A DNA stretch of 64,000 nucleotides from Bacillus sp. CGMCC 1.16541 (GCF_003184905.1 NZ_QFRU01000008.1:62001-126000), one strand, 5' to 3'; positions 27,138 to 36,053 are shown, counted from the first letter of the stretch. Notes: generated by a model from the letters alone, not told the origin. Numbers and translations are program-made.

Positions 27138-28943
27138 ATGATACCTATTTTATCGAGTTTACATGATGAAACAAAACGCTTAATGATTGCTGGTAGTGAT
27201 TTAGCAGTCAACGATCCAAAACTACAAAAGCTCATTCCAACCCTAAAAACAATGGGAGAAAAAGCTCCGATATTTGCTAAGCTTGCAGCACTTACAGAAG
27301 AACTAATTCAAACGAAAGAAGAAACAGCTACGAAGCTAATCGAGCTTTCCCAACTACTTACTTCTATTTTATACACACAAGGGAAAACAGGAGAAGAAGG
27401 GACACTTGTACAAAATGAAGTGTCTGTTACGTATGAAACAACGCTTTCTCACCGTCGTATCCATCCCTTGATAGAGGCTTTAACAACAACCGGTTCAGGG
27501 CGCTTGCAAATTATCCAAGAAGCTGTTGAATCAGGCTTATACAAAGATTTACGACTTGTTTTACCGTTTATTTCAGCATTAGAAGATTCGTACGCAGAAA
27601 TTGGAGATTATGTGGCAACGAATGTATTACCAACACTTGACCCATCCATTTTGCCTCTCATTCAAGCACAATTTAACTTGAAAGGATCAAAAGCAGACGC
27701 TCGACGTTTAAAGGTAATTAGCTCCTTTTTAGGAAAAGAAGGCATGTCACTTTATTTAGAAGCAATCGAAAGCGGTTCAAAACAAGTAAAAATCGAAGCG
27801 ATTAAATGCTTAGCATCATTCGATGAAGCAGAAGAGTGGCTTTTAACGTATGCAAAAGATAAAAAGGTAGAGGTGCGAACAGCTGCCTATGAAGCTCTTG
27901 CGAGTCGAGAATCAGAAAAGGCAGCAGCGTGTGTAGCTGATGCACTTCGCGGAAAAGACAATTATCATGTCATGTATATTGTGCAAAATAGTCAGTCCAA
28001 ACGATTAGGTGAACATGTACAATCCTATGTGAAACAAGCGTACGATACCTATCTTGAAACGAAAAAAATTGATGACAAAGATCGTTTTGCAGAGAGTTTG
28101 CGTTTATTAGAAGGAAAGAAACAAGAAGATGTAAAGGCGCTTTTAACAGACATTATTTACAACGTAGAAGTTCAAGCTGCGATTGCAAGAGAAGCGTTAC
28201 ACCTATTAATTGAAACATACGGAATGGAGATTTTGAAAGAGTTTCCAAATGTTCATCAGCTTAGAAATCGAGCAAGCTTAGTTGATTTTTCCTTTCGGTA
28301 TGGGCTCTTACACTCGTCAAAAGAAGATGTGTTTGAGCAATTTTCTCGTTATGTAAAAAGAGGTCGAAACGATTACGGAGCCCGCCTCATTCTTGAGATG
28401 ATGGATCGAGGAATTTTCTTTAAAGGAAATTTACAATCGTTTGATCGAGAGTATGAAAAACAGAGCTATTATTACGATTATTATGAGGAAGAACGAGAAA
28501 ATCCTTGTTTAGCAGTAGAATGGGATGCACGCTGGATTGATTTATTCATGAGCATGGAAGAAGAAAAGCTCGTATTCCGATTGGTAACAGATGGAACAAA
28601 CGAAAAGCACGTACAGTATGTAATAAATAAACTCGCACTTAATCCGTACTTCTCTAGCTCGCGTGGTGTAAATGCGATGACAGCATTGCTGCAAATGAAC
28701 ATTGAAAACGTATTTGATGTATTAGTAGACACGTTGAAAAAAACCGACAAGTATAGCAACTCAATTAAATTTCACTTAACAACAGTGTTAGAAAATATGA
28801 GACTATTTACGGTTTTACAGACAAGGTATGCACCACAATTAGAAAGAATCGCCGTAGAAGAGATTGAAACAGAAAAAATCAAAAATCGTTTATTAACCAT
28901 TGCATATGATTTACAAAAAAGTGAGGAGAGCCAATATGTCTAA
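27138..28943 (+). CDS. HEAT-repeat-like protein (DUF5691-like position)
   Basis: This 601-residue all-helical protein follows GAAGGAG. HEAT/armadillo-like repeats are visible around residues 210-275 (KQVKIEAIKCLASFDEAEEWLL, and KKVEVRTAAYEALASRES one repeat later), so it is probably a scaffold. No catalytic motif is evident. It occupies the place held by DUF5691 proteins in comparable SWIM-MoxR-VWA clusters as I remember them; direct homology was not tested. Its end overlaps the MoxR start by 8 bp. Confidence 0.8.
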   Translation: MIPILSSLHDETKRLMIAGSDLAVNDPKLQKLIPTLKTMGEKAPIFAKLAALTEELIQTKEETATKLIELSQLLTSILYTQGKTGEEGTLVQNEVSVTYETTLSHRRIHPLIEALTTTGSGRLQIIQEAVESGLYKDLRLVLPFISALEDSYAEIGDYVATNVLPTLDPSILPLIQAQFNLKGSKADARRLKVISSFLGKEGMSLYLEAIESGSKQVKIEAIKCLASFDEAEEWLLTYAKDKKVEVRTAAYEALASRESEKAAACVADALRGKDNYHVMYIVQNSQSKRLGEHVQSYVKQAYDTYLETKKIDDKDRFAESLRLLEGKKQEDVKALLTDIIYNVEVQAAIAREALHLLIETYGMEILKEFPNVHQLRNRASLVDFSFRYGLLHSSKEDVFEQFSRYVKRGRNDYGARLILEMMDRGIFFKGNLQSFDREYEKQSYYYDYYEEERENPCLAVEWDARWIDLFMSMEEEKLVFRLVTDGTNEKHVQYVINKLALNPYFSSSRGVNAMTALLQMNIENVFDVLVDTLKKTDKYSNSIKFHLTTVLENMRLFTVLQTRYAPQLERIAVEEIETEKIKNRLLTIAYDLQKSEESQYV

Positions 28944-30021
28944 TCTTTTACGATTGCCAGCTGAACAGTTGTATCAAGAAGAAATTGAAGCGTTAAAAAA
29001 AGCAGAAAGAAATACAGTACCTCCCGGTTGGCAGCTCTCTCCTCGTTCTGTTTATACGTTTATCGCAGGTGGGCAGTGTGGAAAGATGGAGATTACACCA
29101 AAATACATTGGAAACAAACGACTTGTTGAAATGGCCATTGCGACATTGGTAACAGATCGTGCGCTACTGTTAATAGGGGAACCTGGTACAGCGAAGTCGA
29201 CATTGTCAGAGTTACTAACAGCTGCTATTCACGGAGACTCTTCAAAAGTCATTCAAGGAACGGCTGGGACGACAGAAGAACAAGTGCGCTATTCGTGGAA
29301 CTATGCGATGCTGTTAGCGAAAGGTCCTTCATTCGACGCTCTTGTTAAGAGTCCGATTTATCGTGCGATGGAGCAAGGTGGTATTGCTCGATTTGAAGAA
29401 ATTTCACGTTGTTCATCAGAAGTCCAAGATGCACTGATTTCGATTTTGTCAGAAAAAAACATGTCAATTCCCGAGCTTGGTGAAGAGGTATCCGCTGTTC
29501 GTGGATTTTCAGTCATTGCAACGGCAAATACACGTGACCGCGGGGTGAACGAAATGTCATCTGCTTTAAAGCGTCGTTTTAATATTCTTGTATTGCCAAC
29601 ACCTGCAACGATTGAAACAGAAATAGAAATCGTAACAAAACGCGTAAATGAACTTTCCGCTCAATTTGATCTTCAAGCAGAACTGCCTTCAGAAGAGTTA
29701 GTGCGCCGTGTTGTGACTATTTTCCGCGAGCTAAGAAGTGGTATGACTCTTGATCGCAAAGAGAAAGTAAAAGCGCCAAGTGGAGTGATTTCAACAGCAG
29801 AAGCCATTTCGCTTTTAACCAATAGTATGGCTCTGTCTGGCAGCTTCGGAAGCGGTCAGCTAACTGAAGAAGATGTGGCAGCTGGTTTACAAGGAGCCAT
29901 TGTAAAAGATGAGCAAAAAGATGCGATTGTATGGAAAGAGTATGTAGAAAACGTGATGAAGAAAAAAGGCTCAGCATGGCGCGAGTTGTATCACGCGTGT
30001 TGTGAGTTGAACGGACGATGA
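28936..30021 (+). CDS. MoxR-type AAA+ ATPase
   Basis: This is a 361-residue MoxR/CoxD-family AAA+ ATPase, a presumed chaperone-like motor that works with a VWA partner. I start it at ATG 28936 after GAGGAGAG. Walker A is GEPGTAKST (81-89). The Walker B region is IARFEEIS with Glu where Asp is usual. Sensor 1 is ATANTR with Asn198, and the arginine-finger region is SALKRRF. The helix-2 insert typical of MoxR fits the length. The end overlaps the DUF5682 gene by 4 bp. Confidence 0.92.
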   Translation: MSNLLRLPAEQLYQEEIEALKKAERNTVPPGWQLSPRSVYTFIAGGQCGKMEITPKYIGNKRLVEMAIATLVTDRALLLIGEPGTAKSTLSELLTAAIHGDSSKVIQGTAGTTEEQVRYSWNYAMLLAKGPSFDALVKSPIYRAMEQGGIARFEEISRCSSEVQDALISILSEKNMSIPELGEEVSAVRGFSVIATANTRDRGVNEMSSALKRRFNILVLPTPATIETEIEIVTKRVNELSAQFDLQAELPSEELVRRVVTIFRELRSGMTLDRKEKVKAPSGVISTAEAISLLTNSMALSGSFGSGQLTEEDVAAGLQGAIVKDEQKDAIVWKEYVENVMKKKGSAWRELYHACCELNGR

Positions 30022-32237
30022 TTCCCCATATTTTCGGTGTGCGTCATTTGTCACCTGCATCGGCTTATCATGTAGAAAAGTGGTTAGACGATGTGAAACC
30101 AACAGCCGTTTTAATTGAAGGTCCAGCGGATGCGACTCCACTGATTGCACATATCGCGAGAAAAGAAGTGAAACCACCACTTGCTATTATGGCATACACA
30201 CAAGAAGTGCCAGTTCAAACAGTTGTGTATCCTCTAGCTTCCTATTCACCGGAGTATCGAGCCATTATATGGGCAATTCAACATGATGTTCATGTTTCGT
30301 TTATTGATTTGCCGAGTTCTATTACTCTTGCAAGAGAGAAGGAAACAGAGCGATATGAAGGGGAATCAATCTATGAAAGAATGGCTTCCATTGCTGGGGA
30401 ACTAGATTATGAATCTTATTGGGAGCGTTCATATGAACACATTCAGTCATCTCAATCGTTTCAGCAAGCGATTCATACATTTTCCTCGCATTTGCGAGAG
30501 CTTGAAAGAGAAGATGATGAGAATATGCACCGTGAAGCGTTCATGAAACAGCAAATTCGACAAAAAATAGAAGAAGGTTATGATCCGAATAAGATTGCGG
30601 TGATTACAGGTGCTTTTCATGTAAAAGGGTTACAAGAAGCTCAAAATCAAGAAGTGCCAGTTGTTCAACCCGTTGCGACGAACCTAACGTTAATGCCTTA
30701 TTCAAACTTCAAATTGTCTGCAAGATCTGGTTACGGAGCAGGGAATGATGCGCCAGCTTATTTCGAGATGATGTGGGAATGTATGCAAAGAGGAAAGTTA
30801 CATGAACTTCCTTCCTATTATATGACATCCGTTGCTTCAGCTTTAAGAGAATCGGGTACGTTTCGTTCATCTGCTGAAGTGATTGAGGGTGTAAGACTAG
30901 CTCACTCGCTTGCTTTATTTCGGGATGGCTTTTTGCCAACGTTGCGCGATTTGCGAGATGCAGCAACTGTAAACTTAGGGCAAGGTGAGTTTTCGGTCAT
31001 TGCTGAAGCCTGTGCACAAGTTGAAACAGGAATCAATATCGGATTTCTACCAGAAGGAGTTAGTCAAACCCCCATTCAAGACGATTTTTATCGTGAAGTA
31101 AAGAAGTTGAAGCTTGAAAAGTATAGGACCACTGTTAAACAAACGGTTCAACTTGACTTGCGAGAGAATCGACGAGTAAAGAGAAAGGAAGCTGCATTTT
31201 TAGATTTAAATCGTTCCTCTTTCTTTCATAAATTACAAGTGTTACAGCTTCCATTTGCGTTACCTGTCTTCTATGAACAAGATGACGCAACATGGGCAGA
31301 GCGTTGGGACATACAATGGACACCTGAAGTAGAGATGCAACTTGTTGAAACAACTTTACTCGGTGAAAGTATCGATTTAGCCGTTGCTTTTCGATTAAAA
31401 GAGCGACTTGAAAGTAGTAAGCGTGTATCTCAAGCTGCTGAAGTCGTTCATACAGCCTTTCAATGTGGCATGCTTACGATGATGAAAGTCGCTCAAGTCA
31501 CAGTTCAACATTTGACAGTCGATGAAGGAGACTTCATTGAAACTGCTAGTGCAGCAACGAATATTGCACAAGTCGTTCAGTACGGAGATGTTCGTAAAGT
31601 GGATAGCACGTCGTTACAGCCTATTGTGAAGCAACTCTTTTTACGCAGCACACTGTTACTAGTCGATAGTACTCGATGTAATAACGATGCTGCGCGACTT
31701 ATTATGGACGCGATGAATGAAGTGAACGCTATCGCTCTTCAACTCTACGAATTAATAGACGAAGGAGAGTGGTTACGAGTATTAAAAGAAGTAGCATTTC
31801 GAGACGATCTTAATCCTTTGCTATCAGGTTATGCTTGTACGCTTTTACTTGAACGGAATCAAATCGATGCAAAGACACTGTCAGAAGAAGTAGCGAGACG
31901 ATTATCACCAGGGGTGCCAGTGGATTTAGGAGCAGGTTGGTTTGAAGGATTATGTGTTCGGAATAAATATGCGCTTTTATCACGTCCGTTCTTATGGGAA
32001 CAAATTGATGACTACGTCTCCTCACTTTCAAATGAGCAGTTTTATCGTGCACTCGTCTTTTTGCGACGTGCGTTTACATCGTTTACCTCAGTTGATCGAG
32101 CAAAAGTAGCAGAGTTACTTGGTGATTTATGGGGAGGCGATTCACTGATGATAAGCGAACAATTACATGAATCGTTAACAGAGGAAGAAGAAGCGGCAAT
32201 CAATGAATTAAACGACTTTGAGTTTGGAGACTTTTAA
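30018..32237 (+). CDS. DUF5682 family protein
   Basis: This is a 739-residue protein beginning MIPHIFGVRHLSPASAYHV, the hallmark of DUF5682, followed by AVLIEGPADATPLI. The N-terminal region resembles the TraB/EreA-like fold with conserved His and Glu (GVRH, EGP), and a later TGAFHVKGL repeats the theme. An enzymatic role (hydrolase-like) is possible but unproven. The remaining two thirds are helical. It is coupled by 4-bp and 1-bp overlaps to the ATPase and VWA genes and so is probably made in fixed ratio with them. Confidence 0.87.
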   Translation: MIPHIFGVRHLSPASAYHVEKWLDDVKPTAVLIEGPADATPLIAHIARKEVKPPLAIMAYTQEVPVQTVVYPLASYSPEYRAIIWAIQHDVHVSFIDLPSSITLAREKETERYEGESIYERMASIAGELDYESYWERSYEHIQSSQSFQQAIHTFSSHLRELEREDDENMHREAFMKQQIRQKIEEGYDPNKIAVITGAFHVKGLQEAQNQEVPVVQPVATNLTLMPYSNFKLSARSGYGAGNDAPAYFEMMWECMQRGKLHELPSYYMTSVASALRESGTFRSSAEVIEGVRLAHSLALFRDGFLPTLRDLRDAATVNLGQGEFSVIAEACAQVETGINIGFLPEGVSQTPIQDDFYREVKKLKLEKYRTTVKQTVQLDLRENRRVKRKEAAFLDLNRSSFFHKLQVLQLPFALPVFYEQDDATWAERWDIQWTPEVEMQLVETTLLGESIDLAVAFRLKERLESSKRVSQAAEVVHTAFQCGMLTMMKVAQVTVQHLTVDEGDFIETASAATNIAQVVQYGDVRKVDSTSLQPIVKQLFLRSTLLLVDSTRCNNDAARLIMDAMNEVNAIALQLYELIDEGEWLRVLKEVAFRDDLNPLLSGYACTLLLERNQIDAKTLSEEVARRLSPGVPVDLGAGWFEGLCVRNKYALLSRPFLWEQIDDYVSSLSNEQFYRALVFLRRAFTSFTSVDRAKVAELLGDLWGGDSLMISEQLHESLTEEEEAAINELNDFEFGDF

Positions 32238-33409
32238 TGATGACAAATTATCAAAACATGCCAAGGTGGCGTCTGATTTTAGGTGAAGGGTCAAGAGAAA
32301 CATTCACATCGTATGATGAACAAATGGTTCAATTAACAGATGAACAGCAGTTAATGGATGAAGCGTTAGCTGCCATTTATGACAATACAGATGGAAGTTC
32401 AGCAAGTATGGGCTCCTCTTTAAAACTTGCAAAATGGCTTGGGGATGTTCGAACCTTTTTTCCGCAGGATGTTGTCTCCGTTATTCAACGTGACGCCATT
32501 GAACGTAAAGGCTTAACACAACTTTTATTTGAACCTGAAACGATGAAACATGTAAAGCCGAGCATTGAAATGGTTGCCACGCTGTTATCGTTAAAAGGCA
32601 AAATCCCTGAACGAACAAAAGATACTGCGCGAGAACTTGTTCAAGCTGTTGTTGAGGATATTCGGAAGCGCCTCGAGCAAGATATTCGTCAAGCGGTAAA
32701 AGGAGCTTTAAACCGTCAAAAACATTCTCCGTTATCAAGCGGATTACAGAGTGTCGATTGGCAGTCAACCATTAGGCGAAACTTGAGGCATTACAATAAA
32801 GAATATCAGATGGTTATCCCAGAAAGATTTTATTTTTTTGAACGAGCACGTCAATCCAATCATTGGACTGTTATTGTAGATATTGATCAAAGTGCATCGA
32901 TGGGTGAATCGATTATTTATGCTTCAATTGTGAGTTCCATTTTCGCAAGCATACCTGCTTTAAAAACACACGTTGTGGCATTTGATACAGATGTGGTCGA
33001 TTTAACAGAACAATGTGAACAAGACCCAGTTGATATGTTGTTTGGCATTCAACTAGGAGGTGGAACGGATATTAATAAATCCATTGGATATTGTGAATCG
33101 TTTATTACAGATCCAGCTAAGACGCTGTTTATATTAATTTCAGATTTAGAAGAGGGAGGAAATCGGGCAGGTATGATTCGGCGTTTACGAGAGATGCATG
33201 AAGCAGGAGTAAAGGTTATTAGCTTACTAGCACTTTCTGATGAGGGGGTTCCTTATTATGATCAATCGAACGCGAACCAACTTGCAAAAATCGGTATCCC
33301 TTGTTTTGGGTGTACACCGTCACTGCTTCCTGATTTACTTGAAGATGCTCTAAAGGGGAAAGATTTACGTGAGTGGGCGACGAAGTCGTATCACTCGTTG
33401 CGTTCATAA
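32237..33409 (+). CDS. VWA (CoxE-like) domain protein
   Basis: This 390-residue cytosolic protein is the presumed metal-dependent adaptor of the MoxR ATPase. A helical N-terminal half precedes a VWA domain that starts near residue 208. The MIDAS motif DQSAS has Asp217, Ser219 and Ser221, followed by the GGGTDINKS threonine and LISDLEEGG aspartate. The start codon overlaps the previous stop (TAATG). It is the last gene of the operon; a weak TAGAGG/CCTCTA hairpin at 33444-33466 may terminate transcription. Confidence 0.9.
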   Translation: MMTNYQNMPRWRLILGEGSRETFTSYDEQMVQLTDEQQLMDEALAAIYDNTDGSSASMGSSLKLAKWLGDVRTFFPQDVVSVIQRDAIERKGLTQLLFEPETMKHVKPSIEMVATLLSLKGKIPERTKDTARELVQAVVEDIRKRLEQDIRQAVKGALNRQKHSPLSSGLQSVDWQSTIRRNLRHYNKEYQMVIPERFYFFERARQSNHWTVIVDIDQSASMGESIIYASIVSSIFASIPALKTHVVAFDTDVVDLTEQCEQDPVDMLFGIQLGGGTDINKSIGYCESFITDPAKTLFILISDLEEGGNRAGMIRRLREMHEAGVKVISLLALSDEGVPYYDQSNANQLAKIGIPCFGCTPSLLPDLLEDALKGKDLREWATKSYHSLRS

Positions 33410-33485
33410 AGAAATCTAGATTCAAACTTAGTTGTTATGAGCTGTAGAGGGTTATTCCTCTATTGTTTATCATTTCAGTCGAGAA

Positions 33486-33640
33486 GACCCCCACCTCAAG
33501 GAATGAGAAGGGCCAAGCCCAATGAGTAGGTGGGGGATGAATCGTCTTCGGACAAGGGATGGCTTACTTGCCCTCTCGATTGTCCGACTGTTCGAGTGCG
33601 AGTTGCAGTAAATGAAAAATAGCTTGTGTACGAGTACCAA
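33486..33640 (-). ncRNA. Transposon-end structured RNA, omega-RNA-like
   Basis: Nested, highly paired sequence is typical of IS200/IS605 ends. CCCCCACCT (33488-33496) pairs with AGGTGGGGG (33528-33536) around a GGGCCAAGCCC mini-hairpin. Next to it, CGGACAAGGG pairs with CCCT..TTGTCCG. Read on the minus strand it looks like the 3' scaffold of a TnpB guide RNA ending at GGGGGTCTTCTCGACTGAA. It is on the opposite strand from the adjacent tnpB remnant. The RNA assignment is inference; the structure is seen. Confidence 0.5.
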
Positions 33641-33792
33641 AACCACTTTGTATATGTCGACTCTATCTAAAAAAGTCTTGGGAAATCTTAAGACAACGGA
33701 TTGTGTTTCCATATCTTCACCTCTAAATGAAATGTGATATATATCCAATATGGTATAATATGTATATCTCAACGCGCCAGGAGGTGAAAGTC

Positions 33793-34488
33793 ATGTTAGT
33801 CAATAAAGCCTATAAGTTTCGGATCTATCCTAATAAGGAACAAGAAATCTTAATCGCTAAAACAATCGGTTGTTCTCGCTAAACGGGCTCGTCTGTTGGT
33901 GTGGATGTTGGTCTGAAAGATGTTGCGATTCTTTCAACAGGTGAAGTATTTAGTAATCCTAAATGGTTTCGGAAGCTGGAAGAAACATTAGCGAAAGCAC
34001 AGTGTGTTCTTTCGAGACGACAGGAATTAGCATTCAAACGAAACTGTCAACTGGAGGAAGCAAAAAACGATCAAAAGCAAAAACGCAAAGTAGCTCGCCT
34101 CCATGAGAAAATCACGAATGCAAGAACAGACTATTTGCAAAAAATCTCTACTGAAATCATCAAAAACCACGATGTAATCGGTATTGAAGATTTGCAAGTG
34201 TCAAATCTGTTGAAGAATCATAAGTTAGCGAAAGCAATTAGTGAAGTATCGTGGTCACAATTTAGAACGATGTTAGCGTACAAAGCAAAGTGGTATGGAA
34301 AACAGGTAGTCATTGTGTCTAAAACCTTTGCAAGTTCTCAATTATGTTCAATTTGTGGCTACCAAAACAAAGCCGTTTCAAGCAATGGCGAACTTAACAG
34401 GTATGAAGTATTTGCCGACTTATACAGTACAAGGAGTGCGAACATTAACAAGGGAACAGCTACAAGAAAGTGCAGAAGAATTAGTTAG
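33793..34488 (+). pseudogene. tnpB: tnpB (IS605/IS1341-type) pseudogene, internally deleted
   Basis: The N-terminus is intact for 29 codons (MLVNKAYKFRIYPNKEQEIL..), then an in-frame TAA marks the junction of an internal deletion of about 150 codons. RuvC-I ([11 protein letters not shown]), RuvC-II Glu ([11 protein letters not shown]) and the first zinc-finger half (CSICGYQNK) follow. The second CxxC and the DRDxNA motif of RuvC-III are lost where the frame runs into unrelated sequence. It cannot encode an active nuclease. A -10 and GGAGGTG ribosome site survive upstream. Confidence 0.9.
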
Positions 34489-34504
34489 AGCCGTAACAAA
34501 GTAA

Positions 34505-34592
34505 AAAAGCAGGGGTTTTTGAACTGCACCCTAATTGTTAGACACTGATCTAACAATTGGAGGTGCAGTTCATTCTATTCCTGCTTTTTTAC
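34505..34592. terminator. Split terminator carrying an insertion in its loop
   Basis: AAAAAAGCAGG pairs with CCTGCTTTTTT across the 53-bp inverted-repeat insert at 34520-34572. The original terminator was probably compact and had an element inserted into its loop. Confidence 0.55.
34520..34572. mobile_element. Collapsed IS3-type element: two terminal inverted repeats with 6 bp between
   Basis: TGAACTGCACCCTAATTGT continues to TTAGA, and the right arm is its near-perfect complement. TGAACTGCACC-type ends are characteristic of IS150-like IS3 elements. The outer tips face outward, so it is an internally deleted element and not a circle junction. Confidence 0.7.
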
Positions 34593-34659
34593 GTATAGCA
34601 CGTTCATCTTTGTACGAATAAAGCCGTCTTGTAAACTATCTATATGGTGGAATTTACAT

Positions 34660-34842
34660 TCAATAAATTTCTTTTATACCAGATAAACGAACAGAGAAAA
34701 CGTTTTCATTTTCATCTTTTAGTGAAAGCGTTTGCTCACTTAAGTTTAAATGATGAACACGACCTTTAATCGTTTGAAGTAAGCCATCTTTGTAATAGTT
34801 AACCGTAATCAAACCCTCTTTACGTAATGCTTTTAAAATCAT
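34660..34842 (-). CDS. Small YolD-like protein
   Basis: This is a 60-residue protein. I start it at ATG 34842 after GAGGAGAC; upstream codons lack a ribosome site. The pattern ITVNYYKDGLLQTIKGRVHHLNLSE followed by a closing strand and LSGIKEIY resembles the C-terminal beta-rich part of YolD-like proteins, a Bacillus family of unknown role sometimes linked to UV-damage polymerases. A cre-like box lies about 90 bp upstream. Confidence 0.6.
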   Translation of the reverse strand: MILKALRKEGLITVNYYKDGLLQTIKGRVHHLNLSEQTLSLKDENENVFSVRLSGIKEIY

Positions 34843-34931
34843 CTTATAGTCTCCTCTCTGCAGGTTATTTATAATCAAGGTTGTTTAATAAGATTTCTTA
34901 TAGTAAGTATATGTTCATTATATATGAAAAT

Positions 34932-34945
34932 AGAAAGCGTTTTCA
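34932..34945. promoter_or_regulatory. Possible cre (CcpA) site upstream of the YolD-like gene
   Basis: AGAAAGCGTTTTCA, read on the minus strand as TGAAAACGCTTTCT, fits the cre consensus. It lies next to the likely -35 region of the 34842 gene, whose -10 TATAAT is visible on the minus strand. Confidence 0.5.
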
Positions 34946-35002
34946 TTAACTTTTTGAACAAATTGTGAAAAATGTTCAAAGTCTCTTATTTAAACGTTCA
35001 CA

Positions 35003-35033
35003 ATAAAAAAACTCCTACCGTGAGGAGCTTTTA
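35003..35033 (-). terminator. Intrinsic terminator of the phosphotransferase gene
   Basis: On the minus strand, GCTCCT and AGGAGT arms with a short loop are followed by seven T. Confidence 0.8.
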
Positions 35034-36053
35034 TTACTTGGGGAGTAGACAGAGCAAGGTGTTACTCAACACTTTTTCATATTTAGCTAACCAATCTATC
35101 ATCTCAACCGCTTTGTTAATTTGTTTTTTCACTGTTTCTTCATCATTAATCCCATCTAAGTAACGACCAAGAAAATGAATAAATACATCGAGACGTCGCA
35201 GTGAAATTAAAAGAGGAAGAACATCAATTTCTGCTTTTGTTAGTGTTAATATGCTTCCATAACCAGATAAGAATGCAGTAGTCTTGTTCATGATTGTGTC
35301 GATGTCTGAAGCCGGATGTATAAACTCTGATAAACATACAGCTACTTCCATTACACGAAGATCATATGTGACAAATTCAAAATCTAGCACAGCCGTAACG
35401 AACGCATCTTTATTAATTAAGATATTTGATGCATTTAAGTCTCCATGTATAAGTTGGTGTGGAAGGCTCTTTAACGTAGACACGACATCTTGAAACGATT
35501 GTATGGATCTTTGAATTTTTGTAAGGTCGGATGCTTCATTAGTAAAGATATCAGACGGATCTGCACAAAAGCAAAGAACGTCTTCTAATGAACAGCTAGG
35601 ATGTGTTTGGTCAAGATTGTAGTAAGGTTGATAAACAGGCTGTCGAGATACATCTAAAAGTCGAAGAGCCTTTGTTAATTGAGCCGTTACGACTCCATAA
35701 GAGTAATAATAGTTTTCGTTTTTTTGTGGATTTTGTCCATCTGCGAAATAAAACAATGCGGCTAGCTGTCCATTTGATAATACCACGATTGATTCATCTG
35801 TAATGGTTTTGTAAGGCTCAGGCGTTTTAAATGGTAGTAATAGCGCTTTTAACCTCAATAGAACATCATGTTCAAATTGAATCTTTGCGTAGTCACGATG
35901 AGATTCGTAAATTCGCAACACATAGCCCACACCATTAAGTTCAATGAAGCGCGTTGTATTATTTGCTCCGCTTTCACTTTTCCATACTTTAGGACTTTGA
36001 AAAGGAAAGAAAAACGTAAGTGCTTCTGTAATTAATTGTTGTTTATTATGCAC
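35034..36053 (-). CDS. APH/homoserine-kinase-II-like phosphotransferase
   Basis: This 339-residue protein has the aminoglycoside-phosphotransferase kinase fold. The catalytic loop is HGDLNASNIL and the metal-binding DFG equivalent is LDFEFVTYD. An N-terminal GANNTTRFIELNG and VLRIYES match the ATP-lobe strands of this family. Relatives include homoserine kinase type II, CotS-like spore proteins and uncharacterised Bacillus kinases. It is next to a germination operon but transcribed divergently, so a link to spores is only suggestive. The substrate is unknown. Confidence 0.85.
   Translation of the reverse strand: MHNKQQLITEALTFFFPFQSPKVWKSESGANNTTRFIELNGVGYVLRIYESHRDYAKIQFEHDVLLRLKALLLPFKTPEPYKTITDESIVVLSNGQLAALFYFADGQNPQKNENYYYSYGVVTAQLTKALRLLDVSRQPVYQPYYNLDQTHPSCSLEDVLCFCADPSDIFTNEASDLTKIQRSIQSFQDVVSTLKSLPHQLIHGDLNASNILINKDAFVTAVLDFEFVTYDLRVMEVAVCLSEFIHPASDIDTIMNKTTAFLSGYGSILTLTKAEIDVLPLLISLRRLDVFIHFLGRYLDGINDEETVKKQINKAVEMIDWLAKYEKVLSNTLLCLLPK

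Noticed and set aside
33470-33772. 100-residue minus-strand open frame upstream of tnpB, containing METQSVVLRFPKTFLDRV
   Set aside because: Most of it translates the transposon-end hairpins; the first 20 codons hint at a small ribbon-helix-helix start but nothing continues it.
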